Origin: Armatimonadota bacterium
Lineage (GTDB): Bacteria; Armatimonadota; Zipacnadia; Zipacnadales; UBA11051
Assembly (NCBI GenBank): GCA_013178155.1
Contig: JABLXH010000058.1
Location: 1 to 55,426, forward strand
Length of the DNA: 55,426 nt
Reading direction: 5' to 3'
The stretch's first letter is position 1; each line of letters opens with the position of its first letter. The translations under genes were made by a program, and so were the position numbers. A model generated the notes under the pieces. It saw only the letters and a list, made by a program, of their open reading frames with translations. It was not told the origin of the DNA and made no database searches. Positions 26,877 to 34,555 of the stretch are shown here, in pieces.

Positions 26877-27668
26877 TCACTCCGTCGCCGGCGGTGACAC
26901 CGCCTGGACGGTGTGCTTGAGGATGAACTCCACGATCGGAGTGGGGTCATCGAGGCTGTGGGGGTGGTGGGCCACGCCCGGCTTGCGGATCAGCTCCATG
27001 TGCCCGCCCAGGGCCGTGTAGCGCCCGAACATTACCCCTGTGTTCTCCTCCCAGGGAACATCCTCGTCGGCATCGCCGAAGACATGGATGATCGGGATGC
27101 CCGCCGCCGCCAGCGGCGCCAGGTTATCCACCGGGTTGCCGTCATAGGCCAGCGCCTCCTCCTCCGAGGCGAAGCCATAGTCCCGCAGCAGCTTCTCCCA
27201 TTCCGGCGGGTTGCCGCGTCCGGTACCCTTCCCCGCCGGCCAGCTCTTGAAGTCGCAGACCGGGGCATCGCCATAGATGCACGCTACCCGCGAGGGGTCC
27301 CGCCGCGCCCAGTTGTAGCAGTACAGTCCGCCGCGGCTGTAGCCCTCCAGGACGGCCCGGCGGTGGAAGCCATACTCGCGGGTCAGGAAAGCGTGAAACG
27401 CGTCGAAGTGATCCATGGCCCGGGGGCAGCCGAAGGTATTCTGCACGTCCATATAAGCCAGGTGGAAGCCCAGCGCCAGCAGCGCCAGGTCGGTATCGGG
27501 CCGGTGGTCGAAGAACTCGGCCCGCCAGATCCAATGGCGCCCCGGCACCTCGGCGTGGGGGCAGACCACCAGGCAGTCGCAGCCATCCACCACGAAGTCA
27601 TGGCGGAGATAGCCGTTGTAGTCACTGACAGTGCCGGGGAAGGGACCATGGGCGCAGGAGTTGGTCAC
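26877..27668 (-). CDS. Alpha/beta hydrolase
   Basis: 263 residues from GTG 27668, which has GAGGT at 7 bases; the frame is open further but upstream residues look non-coding. It contains a nucleophile elbow in VLEGYSRGGLYCYNW, an acid in IHVFGDADEDVPWEENT, and a His in GVAHHPHSLDD, giving a full Ser-Asp-His triad of the prolyl-oligopeptidase/esterase type. FVVDGCDCLVVCPHAEVPG near the N-terminus matches the first core strands. No signal peptide is seen, so it is likely cytoplasmic. Related proteins in polysaccharide-degrading bacteria are carbohydrate esterases; the substrate is unknown. Confidence 0.78.
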   Translation of the reverse strand: MTNSCAHGPFPGTVSDYNGYLRHDFVVDGCDCLVVCPHAEVPGRHWIWRAEFFDHRPDTDLALLALGFHLAYMDVQNTFGCPRAMDHFDAFHAFLTREYGFHRRAVLEGYSRGGLYCYNWARRDPSRVACIYGDAPVCDFKSWPAGKGTGRGNPPEWEKLLRDYGFASEEEALAYDGNPVDNLAPLAAAGIPIIHVFGDADEDVPWEENTGVMFGRYTALGGHMELIRKPGVAHHPHSLDDPTPIVEFILKHTVQAVSPPATE

Positions 27669-27885
27669 AGAACCGACCTCGCGAAGACGTGTGCTGCCAG
27701 GCGGGTGTTCGCCGGGGCTGCTGCCAGACCTGCATGGGGGTCGGCGGCAACCTGAGACGAAGAGCTCCTGGTGTTGCCTCAATGCCTAGTTGACAGGTCG
27801 GGGGGGATATAGTGATGCAGGGGGCGCGGTCCGCGTCGCCGGTCGGACAGCCAGTGTTCGGAAGGACTGAAGGAGGAGGACTACC

Positions 27886-28304
27886 ATGAGACGAAGGCTG
27901 CTATGGGTATTGTGATGGTCGTTGCCGTCGCTGGCGTGATGGGGGCCGCACAGGCCAACATCATCGGTAACTGCTGCTATACACTGACGAAGTACAACAT
28001 TCTCACTGAGTACCCAACCCACCAAGGCGGCGCCTGCACCTACGTCCAGATTGAGGACGGCGCCACCTGGACGCCAGGAACCTGCAACCTTCAAAGCTGG
28101 AGCTACTACTGCAACTTGTGCGGACACACGCATACGAACGAGCGCTACTGCATTCCGCTGCAGGACAGATGTTCCATTGAAAAGGAGCATGAGTGCGGCG
28201 CGAACTTCCACACGGGCACGGCCATCAAGTGCCACAAGCGTTGTCAGGTGTCGGGATGCTACTGTGAGGGCAGCGGCCAACCGCCACACATGGTAGGTCC
28301 CTAG
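27886..28304 (+). CDS. Cysteine-rich exported protein with a frame interruption
   Basis: The ATG at 27886 has an excellent AAGGAGGAGG upstream and encodes MRRRLL, a positively charged signal n-region, but the frame hits TGA nine codons in. The next frame (open from ATG 27903) encodes GIVMVVAVAGVMGAAQA, a signal h-region and cleavage site, then a mature domain of about 110 residues with 13 Cys (NCCYTLTKY, YYCNLCGHTH, KCHKRCQVSGCYC). One missing base between the two would restore MRRRLL-MGIVMVV. So this is either a recent frameshift, a -1 slip, or a base-call error. The ATG at 27903 has no ribosome site of its own. I do not recognise the Cys pattern; disulfides or metal binding are possible. 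Confidence 0.55.
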
Positions 28305-28373
28305 GCTGCTGCACAACGGGTGTGCCATGCGGCATGAGACTTCGGCGGCACCCCCGGTCAGGAGGTGCGGGAG

Positions 28374-29564
28374 ATGCGACGACTGTGGTTCTGGCGCGCC
28401 CCAGTGGCCCTGCTCCCGATGGTGACTTCTGGGGACATGGCACGGGTCTCGGCGCTGGTACAGAGGGAACCGAGTGCGGTCACGGTGATCGGCCCCGGCG
28501 GTTCGCCCTCCTGGTCGCCCTCCGGCACGAAGCTGGCGTACTGGACGGATGACGGCCTGATCGTTCGTGAGATGGCAACAGGCCAACACATGGCCTTCGG
28601 CAGCCTGCCGCCGGCTCAGGGGCACGCCCCTGTCTGGCTGCCAGACGAGTCCGGCCTCCTTGTCGTGTCATTCGGTACCGTGAAGACAACCAAGTACACT
28701 GACCATGAGGTGACTAGCTACCAGGACATGAACCTGTTCCTGGCTGATCTGGGCACCGCTAAAGCAAGAAGCCTCAGTGACTTCGCCGATGAGTCTTCCG
28801 TAGGCCGCGTAAGTGTGAGTCCGGATGGCAAAGTGGCGGTACTCGAGGGGCCCAAGCTGGGGGGACCGTACATGAGTGAGACCGTGAAGGGGCGGACCAA
28901 TGCAGACCACAGTATCACCTGGACCGAGGTCAGCGTACCCTACACGGGCCTGTGGCTGATACGACTCGACACCGCTGAGCGCGAGCTGTTGATGCGCGAT
29001 GAGAACGCCATGGAGTTCTCGCCGCAGGTCCTGCCGGATGGGAAGCGCATCCTTTTCGAGCGACGGACCAGGCACCTTAGCCCCAGGCTCAGCGACGAAC
29101 GCCCCGACACGAACATTGCGCTCTACGATACCGCGAACCGTCGGATGCGTCTCCTCACGCGAGCGGATCGCGCCCTGGACCCCAAGCTGGCTCCGGATGG
29201 GCGGACCGTTGCCTTCGTCCGAGCGATATGGCCGCCCGACCTGTGGCTGATCGACACCGAGGATGGCCGCATGGGGCAGGTGGATGGGGGCAAGCGTGCT
29301 CTCATCGTCAGCTGGACCCTGAACTGGACGCCGGATAGCCGCTACGTGCTGTTCCAGTCGGAGGGCGACATCTGTGCGGTCAGTCGCACTGGCCGCGGCC
29401 CGTTCCACCTAACCTCGGGCCTGCAGATGCCTGAGCTATACGGAAGAGGCTTCAGCGTCCACCCCGACGGCAAGCGCATCGCCTATGGGACCGCCAACGG
29501 CAACGTGGCCGTGGCCGAACTGGATTGGTCCGCCGTCCCCGGGTACGAGCCCGGCACGCCGTAG
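28374..29564 (+). CDS. TolB-like beta-propeller protein
   Basis: 396 residues from ATG 28374, chosen because GGAGGT lies 7 bases upstream; a GTG at 28365 is inside that site. A short hydrophobic N-terminus may be a signal peptide. The body is built of PD40/WD40-like repeats: GGSPSWSPSGTKLAYWT, GRVSVSPDGKVAVLEG, FSPQVLPDGKRILFERR, LAPDGRTVAFVRAI, NWTPDSRYVLFQSEGD, FSVHPDGKRIAYGT, consistent with a six-bladed propeller. No catalytic domain follows, so it probably binds protein or ligand in the periplasm. It lies 69 bp after the Cys-rich gene and may share its mRNA. Its tail resembles the fragment at the window's left edge. Confidence 0.8.
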   Translation: MRRLWFWRAPVALLPMVTSGDMARVSALVQREPSAVTVIGPGGSPSWSPSGTKLAYWTDDGLIVREMATGQHMAFGSLPPAQGHAPVWLPDESGLLVVSFGTVKTTKYTDHEVTSYQDMNLFLADLGTAKARSLSDFADESSVGRVSVSPDGKVAVLEGPKLGGPYMSETVKGRTNADHSITWTEVSVPYTGLWLIRLDTAERELLMRDENAMEFSPQVLPDGKRILFERRTRHLSPRLSDERPDTNIALYDTANRRMRLLTRADRALDPKLAPDGRTVAFVRAIWPPDLWLIDTEDGRMGQVDGGKRALIVSWTLNWTPDSRYVLFQSEGDICAVSRTGRGPFHLTSGLQMPELYGRGFSVHPDGKRIAYGTANGNVAVAELDWSAVPGYEPGTP

Positions 29565-29570
29565 CCGGGC
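29549..29570. terminator. Hairpin over the stop codon, between convergent genes
   Basis: A 7-bp stem (GCCCGGC 29549-29555 with GCCGGGC 29564-29570) whose loop contains the TAG stop of the TolB-like gene. Only 9 bp separate the two convergent genes. There is no T-run, so terminator function is tentative. Confidence 0.4.
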
Positions 29571-29573
29571 CGG

Positions 29574-30968
29574 TCAGGTCCGCAGGTCCCGGAAGTACCG
29601 CTGGACCTCCTCCTGCACGGGCTCGGGCAGCGGGGAGGCGGTGTCGGCAGTCAGCTCTTCGACCCGCTCATGGGCCCGCTGCAGCAGCGATGGACCGTCC
29701 GGGGCGCCGCTGAAGTCGAAGAGCGCCTGGCGGAAGAACTCGCCCTGGCGCATGAGCTGCAGCGTCAGGTCGTCGGTCAGGAAGTGCCCGCCCGGCCCCG
29801 CGCGACCCAGGCTTTCCAGGCCATCGCTCAGCCGCGACAGATCCATGCCCCGGGTCAGGAACTCCGCCGCCTCCAGCCAGGCCTCATGGATGACCTGCAT
29901 CTCCGCTGACATCCCCACCGCGTTGTAACAGGACCCAAAGCCCGTCAGCAAGTTCGCTCCGGTCTGGGCAGTGAGCATGAACAGGATGCCTTCGGCGCCG
30001 CTCTGCTGATCATAGCGGTGGGTCATGGACCCGCCGCACTCGGAGATGACCGCAATGCCGCAGGAGCGCCCCAGTTGCACCGCCGCCAGCTTCCACAGCA
30101 CCTTGTCGAGGGTGTAGTACAGGTCGTGCCCGTCGCGCAGGTCGGTGGTCGAGGGCCCGACGGAGTACATGAAGGGGTTCCCGGGGCGGGCGATCTGCGT
30201 CAGGGCCGCCAGGAACAGCGCCTCGGCGTGGGCTTGCAGGAGCGTGGGGGCAAGCGCGTAGGGTGAAGTGCTGCCGGCCTGGGGGCAGGTGGTCGGGAAG
30301 ACCGGCAGCCCCAGGCGGCAGGCGGTGAGCATCAGCTCGACGTTCCACTGGGAGATGGTGAGCGGCGACAGGATGGCGACGGCGACGCTCATCAGGCCGC
30401 TCTCAGCCAGGCCGCAGCCGGCACTCAGGATCTCGCCGACGTTCAGCCAGTGTACGAAGCCCTCCGGCGAGGCGGGCATGACGACGTAGTGCTTGGCGAA
30501 ATGCAGCACATACTCCTCCATGGCCCGCAGGTTCGAGTCAGGGCCCGGGAAGTCGGTCACCGGGTAGTCCATGAGGCTGGCGGCGATAACTCGGGGCAGC
30601 CTCTGGGCGATGGTGGTGTGGCGCGTGATGTCGCTCAGGCAGGGTCGCCGCGGCTGGCCCGTCTCGTAGTCAATGATCCACGGGTCGGTGACGATAGCCT
30701 GGGCGTGCTGCGCGTCGCCGCCGACCGTGTAACGTTCGCCGGCGACGCTGCGGACCTCGAAGCTGGCCGGGACCTGGGCCAGGAGCTCGCGCAGCAGCTC
30801 CGGCGGCAGACGCACCGTACCGGACACCTCGTCCACCGTCGCGCCCGCCTTCTGGCAGCACGTCAGCATGTCCTGGTGCATGACGCGGAAGCCGACCGTC
30901 GCGAGCAACTCTTCGGTCCTGTCGCGGAACTGTTGCAGGCCTTCGGCGGTGAGTTCTGAGAGGCGCAT
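29574..30968 (-). CDS. MttB-family (trimethylamine/betaine-type) methyltransferase, non-pyrrolysine
   Basis: 464 residues from ATG 30968 (AAGGAG upstream); the longer open frame has no family sequence. It starts MRLSELTAEGLQQFRDRTEELL and has MttB/COG5598 landmarks: VTDPWIIDYETGQPRRP, HYVVMPASPEGFVHW, QAGSTSPYALAPTLLQAHAE and ECGGSMTHRYDQQSGAEG. Archaeal MttB reads an in-frame amber as pyrrolysine; this gene has no in-frame TAG before its stop, so it belongs to the non-pyrrolysine group that includes glycine-betaine methyltransferase MtgB. It probably moves a methyl group from a quaternary amine to a corrinoid protein, though no corrinoid protein gene is nearby. A terminator separates it from the homocysteine operon upstream. 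Confidence 0.88.
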   Translation of the reverse strand: MRLSELTAEGLQQFRDRTEELLATVGFRVMHQDMLTCCQKAGATVDEVSGTVRLPPELLRELLAQVPASFEVRSVAGERYTVGGDAQHAQAIVTDPWIIDYETGQPRRPCLSDITRHTTIAQRLPRVIAASLMDYPVTDFPGPDSNLRAMEEYVLHFAKHYVVMPASPEGFVHWLNVGEILSAGCGLAESGLMSVAVAILSPLTISQWNVELMLTACRLGLPVFPTTCPQAGSTSPYALAPTLLQAHAEALFLAALTQIARPGNPFMYSVGPSTTDLRDGHDLYYTLDKVLWKLAAVQLGRSCGIAVISECGGSMTHRYDQQSGAEGILFMLTAQTGANLLTGFGSCYNAVGMSAEMQVIHEAWLEAAEFLTRGMDLSRLSDGLESLGRAGPGGHFLTDDLTLQLMRQGEFFRQALFDFSGAPDGPSLLQRAHERVEELTADTASPLPEPVQEEVQRYFRDLRT

Positions 30969-31062
30969 CGGAATCTCCTTTCGGCGGGGCAGGATGCCCC
31001 GTCTATCCGCGTGCGCCGCGGGTTCGCCGTCAGTGACTGCAGGACCTGTGTCTGCAAAGGAA

Positions 31063-31095
31063 GCGGGGAACCCGTCCCGACGGAGGGTTCCCCGC
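31063..31095 (-). terminator. Terminator of the homocysteine operon
   Basis: A perfect 11-bp stem (GCGGGGAACCC with GGGTTCCCCGC) and 11-base loop, 27 bp after the ferredoxin gene stop. The minus strand continues TTCCTTT. It insulates the mttB-like gene downstream. Confidence 0.75.
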
Positions 31096-31122
31096 ATGGT
31101 TCGACTCGGCACGGCGTGCCGC

Positions 31123-31530
31123 CTAGAACGTCAGCTCCATGGCCCGCGAGGGGCAGACCGGCACGCACAACTCGCACGCGATGCACTTCTCGGAGTCGAA
31201 GTACACGTGCCGGCTCTCCAGGTCAATGTAGAGAGCCGCGGTGGGGCAGATGGTGATGCAGGCCCCACACTCGGTGCAGCGGCCCTCGTTGCGTACGACG
31301 TCGAGGCCGATGGGCTCGACCTTCACCCCGGTCTTTTTGAGATGCCTGATGGCGTCGTTGAGGGGCTTGTCCTGCCCGGAGAACTCAATGACCATCAGTC
31401 CTTCGCTGGCCGGTGTGATTTCGGCACGCAGGATGTTGAAGTCCAGGTCATAGGTCTTGATGGTAGTCGAAATAATCGGCTCGTCTATGAGCTGCTGCGG
31501 AAACCGCAGAACCACGCGGCGAGTAGCCAT
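31123..31530 (-). CDS. NIL-domain ferredoxin of homocysteine synthesis (MA1822-type)
   Basis: 135 residues. Residues 1-75 are a NIL domain (TRRVVLRFPQQLIDEPIIST), and the C-terminus has two [4Fe-4S] motifs: RCTECGACITICPTAAL and KCIACELCVPVCPSRAM. This NIL-ferredoxin fusion is the partner of DUF39 proteins in the methanogen route that makes homocysteine from aspartate semialdehyde using reduced sulfur; it is thought to supply electrons or handle sulfur. The ATG directly follows the DUF39 stop codon and its AGGAGGTGC ribosome site lies inside the DUF39 end, so translation is coupled. Confidence 0.92.
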   Translation of the reverse strand: MATRRVVLRFPQQLIDEPIISTTIKTYDLDFNILRAEITPASEGLMVIEFSGQDKPLNDAIRHLKKTGVKVEPIGLDVVRNEGRCTECGACITICPTAALYIDLESRHVYFDSEKCIACELCVPVCPSRAMELTF

Positions 31531-32751
31531 CTAAAGCACCTCCTTGGCGCGCCGAAGCGGGCGCTCTTTGAGCATCTTGAACTGGAGGCCCGATTCGGGC
31601 GCAGGGAGCCGCTCCAGCGGCTCGGTCAGGAGGAACTCGCCCTTCTTGATCTGCTCCTTGAGGTTCTCGGCGATCTCTCTGGCGCGCACATAGCTCGAGA
31701 TCGGGGTCGTGGGCACCTCTTTGCCCTGGACCGTGATCTTCCCGCTCTTCAGTTCGGCATAGCTGACATGGCCCAGCGGTCCGCCCTCGAAGTACGGGTA
31801 CCCCCGGCTGTAGTCCACAATGGGGGCCACGATGTCCTCGTCCCGCACGGCCGTGAACCGCGCCATGTCCACGTCAAGGACGGGAATAGGGATACCGATG
31901 CCCAGCGACAGCGTGCAGCCGTAGCCGTAGAAGCTGGCGCCGACCACGTAGCGCGGGTCCATGGCCTTGAGGTCGCCCACCGTCGCGATGGTGCCAGCGC
32001 CGCCGGTGGGGACGCCATGCTCATTGCGGGCTACGCCCGGCGCGTGCTGAGTGCCCTGCCAGAAGATGTAGCCCTGCGCCCCGCCGATGAAGATACGGGT
32101 GCCGATGCCGATGGTGCGATAGTAAGGGTCATTCAGCAGCGGCGAGAGCTGACCGGCCGAGCAGAAGCTGGCCGAGCCGAGGTTGCGCTTGAGCACGCCC
32201 AGGTAGGTGTAGATGTCGCGGTCCTTGGACAGGTTGACCGCTACATTGTAGTTCTGATAGGCGTTGCGCGGGTTGCAGAGGAAGGCCTGATTGCAGTCCT
32301 CCAGCTTGATCCAGGTCTCCAGCTCCCGGCGAGGGTAGCAGTCGGTGCCATAGCCCTCGGCCCGCAGCAGCACGTCCTTGCCGGCCACCAGGTCCTCGAT
32401 CACATGCCCGCCGCCATAGCGGAACTCGCCGGGATGACTCCTGTTCAGCGGGTCGCCTTCGGCCACTTCCGTGACGCCGATGTAGCAATCCACCGCCGCC
32501 AGGCCGCCGTAAGCAGGAACATCGTTGAGCCACACCTTGCTCATCTTCATGCGGGGCTTGGTGTGCCCGAAGTTGAGGAATGCGCCGGACGAGCACATCG
32601 GGCCGAAGGTGCCCGTGGTGACCACGTCAACGCTCTTGGCGGCCTTGCGAACCCCCTCCTCGGCTACGATGTCAATCATCTCTTCGGCGGTGACCACGAC
32701 CGCCTGTCCCTTGCGTATCTTTTCATTGATCTCGGCAACTGTCTTAGCCAT
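31531..32751 (-). CDS. DUF39/COG1900 homocysteine biosynthesis protein
   Basis: 406 residues from ATG 32751 (AGGAGG at 5-6 bases); the frame is open further but a small ORF occupies it. It opens MAKTVAEINEKIRKGQAVVV and continues VTTGTFGPMCSSGAFLNFGH, both signatures of DUF39. Conserved Cys residues include MCSSG, DCYP and FCSAG. In methanogens the COG1900 protein with the NIL-ferredoxin forms homocysteine from aspartate semialdehyde and sulfide, bypassing O-acylhomoserine. Some family members carry C-terminal CBS domains; this one does not. It is the central gene of the operon with UPF0280 and the NIL-ferredoxin, which supports the role strongly. Confidence 0.93.
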   Translation of the reverse strand: MAKTVAEINEKIRKGQAVVVTAEEMIDIVAEEGVRKAAKSVDVVTTGTFGPMCSSGAFLNFGHTKPRMKMSKVWLNDVPAYGGLAAVDCYIGVTEVAEGDPLNRSHPGEFRYGGGHVIEDLVAGKDVLLRAEGYGTDCYPRRELETWIKLEDCNQAFLCNPRNAYQNYNVAVNLSKDRDIYTYLGVLKRNLGSASFCSAGQLSPLLNDPYYRTIGIGTRIFIGGAQGYIFWQGTQHAPGVARNEHGVPTGGAGTIATVGDLKAMDPRYVVGASFYGYGCTLSLGIGIPIPVLDVDMARFTAVRDEDIVAPIVDYSRGYPYFEGGPLGHVSYAELKSGKITVQGKEVPTTPISSYVRAREIAENLKEQIKKGEFLLTEPLERLPAPESGLQFKMLKERPLRRAKEVL

Positions 32752-32920
32752 GGGTGCCTCCTGAGTGTCGGAAGCGCTGGATGCGGCCTGCCGGAGGGAA
32801 GCCGGGTCCGGCCTGGGCCAGCGCGGTGCATTGCTCGCCACTGTGCACGCGTCCCGAGGGACGCTCAGGCATGCCCATGGACATCACCACGCGGTACGGT
32901 TGAGACTTGTGTCTTGCCAT
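32744..32920 (-). CDS. Small ORF (58 codons) with strong ribosome site, in the homocysteine operon
   Basis: It starts MARHKSQPYRVVMSMGM and ends overlapping the DUF39 start by 8 bp (ATGGCTAA). A near-perfect AAGGAGGT lies 5 bases before the ATG, the strongest such site in the operon. The product is basic, Gly/Pro/Arg-rich with one Cys and no membrane segment; I recognise no family. The overlap suggests it may couple translation into DUF39, as a leader-type ORF, or encode a small accessory protein. It could also be chance, since a 210-bp gap in GC-rich DNA often stays open. Confidence 0.45.
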   Translation of the reverse strand: MARHKSQPYRVVMSMGMPERPSGRVHSGEQCTALAQAGPGFPPAGRIQRFRHSGGTHG

Positions 32921-32962
32921 GCCCGACCTCCTTCCTTCGATATTCCTGCCACCCGGGGCGAC

Positions 32963-33682
32963 TCACACCCTCACCAACTCAAGCTCTCCCCACGCCCCGA
33001 GGGTTTCGCCGATGATCACCAGGGCGTGGCGCACGCCGGGCACTGTCTGCACCCACTCCAGCGCTCCCGCCACGTCCGCCGGGCTACTGACCCGGTTGCC
33101 GAGAGCCGTGGCCACCGCATCGGCCAGGGCAGCGTCGTCGCTGACCACCAGGGCGGCATCCGCGCGGCCAAAGCTCAGCGAGTGGCCCACCGTACCTGAG
33201 GAGGTGCAGATCCCCAGCCGGCAGTCAGCCGGTACACGCAGCCCCAGCTTCCCGCTGAGCGGCGAGCGCCCGGCGTGGATGGCCACCGTGCGCTCCGCCA
33301 AAGTCTGCAGAAAGATGTCGCCGCCATTCTCCACGATAACCTGCGGAGATAGCGGCAGCAACGCGTCGCCGACGTGCTCAGCGACCGCCCCGGCCACCGC
33401 CGCCATCGGTCCTACGCCGGCCGTCGCCGCCGCCACGTACATTCGCCGGATGAGCTCCGGGCACTCAGCGGGTGCCTGCAGGGGCTCCAGACTGCTCAGA
33501 AAGGCCGGATACTGCCGAATGTGGCCCTGAAGCAACTCGCGTGCGGCGCGGACAGCCCGCAGGGTCTCCTCGGGCAGCTTGCGGACGGCGGCGACCTGCA
33601 GGTCGGTCTCCTGCACACGGACCTGGAAGCTCACCAGGTCCTGGTGGCCGACCCGTTGGCGGTACGTCCGTGGCTGGTACAT
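32963..33682 (-). CDS. UPF0280/COG2122 protein, homocysteine-synthesis accessory
   Basis: 239 residues from ATG 33682, starting MYQPRTYRQRV, the usual UPF0280 opening. Signature segments: AGVGPMAAVAGAVAEHVGDAL, QVIVENGGDIFL and CTSSGTVGHSLSFGRADAALVV, which relate it to the ApbE flavin-transferase fold (ENGGD loop). In methanogens the COG2122 protein is functionally tied to COG1900 (DUF39) and the NIL-ferredoxin in homocysteine formation. Here all three genes stand in one leftward transcription unit. A TTGATT/TATAGT promoter lies about 50 bp upstream. The ribosome site is weak (TTAGG just before the ATG). Confidence 0.9.
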   Translation of the reverse strand: MYQPRTYRQRVGHQDLVSFQVRVQETDLQVAAVRKLPEETLRAVRAARELLQGHIRQYPAFLSSLEPLQAPAECPELIRRMYVAAATAGVGPMAAVAGAVAEHVGDALLPLSPQVIVENGGDIFLQTLAERTVAIHAGRSPLSGKLGLRVPADCRLGICTSSGTVGHSLSFGRADAALVVSDDAALADAVATALGNRVSSPADVAGALEWVQTVPGVRHALVIIGETLGAWGELELVRV

Positions 33683-33735
33683 CCTAACAGACTGCTTTCC
33701 CGGCGTCCAGAACGCCAACCGTTGCGCGTGGAGCC

Positions 33736-33764
33736 ACTATAACGCAGTAATACAATGGAATCAA
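33736..33764 (-). promoter_or_regulatory. Promoter of the homocysteine operon
   Basis: Minus strand TTGATT (33759-33764) and TATAGT (33736-33741) with a 17-bp spacer, 54 bp before the UPF0280 ATG. It lies in a locally AT-rich spot of the divergent region. Confidence 0.65.
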
Positions 33765-33832
33765 GGGGGATTACCGAACAGGTCGCCGTGACCCTCCCCG
33801 GCAACCCCTCCGTGGTCGGGCCTTGGCCGCTG

Positions 33833-33841
33833 TGCTATAAT
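33833..33841 (+). promoter_or_regulatory. Extended -10 promoter giving a leaderless mRNA
   Basis: TGCTATAAT, a perfect extended -10, ends 6 bases before the ATG at 33848. The expected start site, about 7 bases past the hexamer, is the A of that ATG. No Shine-Dalgarno is present (only CGCCCC intervenes), so the transcript is probably leaderless. Confidence 0.65.
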
Positions 33842-33847
33842 CGCCCC

Positions 33848-34555
33848 ATGGCTTGTACGCAGCTTCGACCCCTTGGCGCTGACGATCTGGTCGTCAGCGA
33901 TTTCGATGGCACCATCAGCGTTGTTGACACCAGCCTGGCCGTGATTGAGGCCCTGCGTCTGGATGCGGCGTGGGACGCGGAGATGGTCTGGCGCCGGGGC
34001 GAGATCAGCTCCATGGAGTGCCTTCGCCGCCAGTGGGGCCTGGTCCAGCTCCCCGAGGACAGGCTCTACTCGCTCCTGGACAGCCTGGAGGTGGATCCGG
34101 ACTTCCTGGCCTTCCTGGCGTTCATCCGCGAGCGCGGAGCGGGCCTGGTCGTGCTGAGCGACGGCCTGGACTTCTACATTGACCGGATGCTGGACGACCT
34201 GGGTTTGCAGACGACAACGGACGACGCCCACCTGCGCGGCTGCGGGCCGGTGCTCCGCTTCGCCAACCGGGCCACAGTAACCCCGCAGGGCATCGAGGTG
34301 GACTTCCCCTACGCCAACTTCTGCGGCCAGTGCGGCAACTGCAAGACCGAGCACTTCTTCCGGCTCCGGCGAGGTTTCCGCCGGACCATCTACCTCGGCG
34401 ACGGGCACTCTGACTTATGTGTGGCCCGGTTCGCGGACGTGGTGTTCGCCAAGGACGCGCTGGCCGAGGACTGCGCGCGGTGTGGCCGGACCTGCTACCC
34501 CTTCCACGGGCTCGCCGATGTGATGCAGGCGCTGGGAGCGCCATCCCACTCATGA
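33848..34555 (+). CDS. MtnX-like HAD-IB phosphatase
   Basis: 235 residues. HAD motifs: DFDGT with nucleophile Asp18 and acid Asp20, motif II Ser in LVVLSDGLDFYIDRML, and motif IV YLGDGHSDL. The Cys-rich ANFCGQCGNCKTEHF segment matches the CGCC-K element of Bacillus MtnX (2-hydroxy-3-keto-5-methylthiopentenyl-1-phosphate phosphatase), an enzyme of methionine salvage. Function as MtnX proper is not proven, as no other mtn gene is here, but the neighbouring homocysteine operon makes a sulfur amino acid role plausible. The ATG is leaderless. The last 4 bases overlap the next gene's ATG. Confidence 0.82.
   Translation: MACTQLRPLGADDLVVSDFDGTISVVDTSLAVIEALRLDAAWDAEMVWRRGEISSMECLRRQWGLVQLPEDRLYSLLDSLEVDPDFLAFLAFIRERGAGLVVLSDGLDFYIDRMLDDLGLQTTTDDAHLRGCGPVLRFANRATVTPQGIEVDFPYANFCGQCGNCKTEHFFRLRRGFRRTIYLGDGHSDLCVARFADVVFAKDALAEDCARCGRTCYPFHGLADVMQALGAPSHS

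Noticed and set aside
27790-27818. Sigma-70 promoter before the Cys-rich gene
   Set aside because: A perfect TTGACA is present, but at 17 bp the -10 is TGATGC and the better TATAGT is only 12 bp away; spacing or match fails either way.
29574-30968. Pyrrolysine-containing MttB
   Set aside because: There is no in-frame TAG within the gene and no pyl genes nearby.
30868-33015. 715-codon plus-strand open frame
   Set aside because: Antisense shadow of the MttB, NIL-ferredoxin and DUF39 genes, all of which have strong family matches and ribosome sites.
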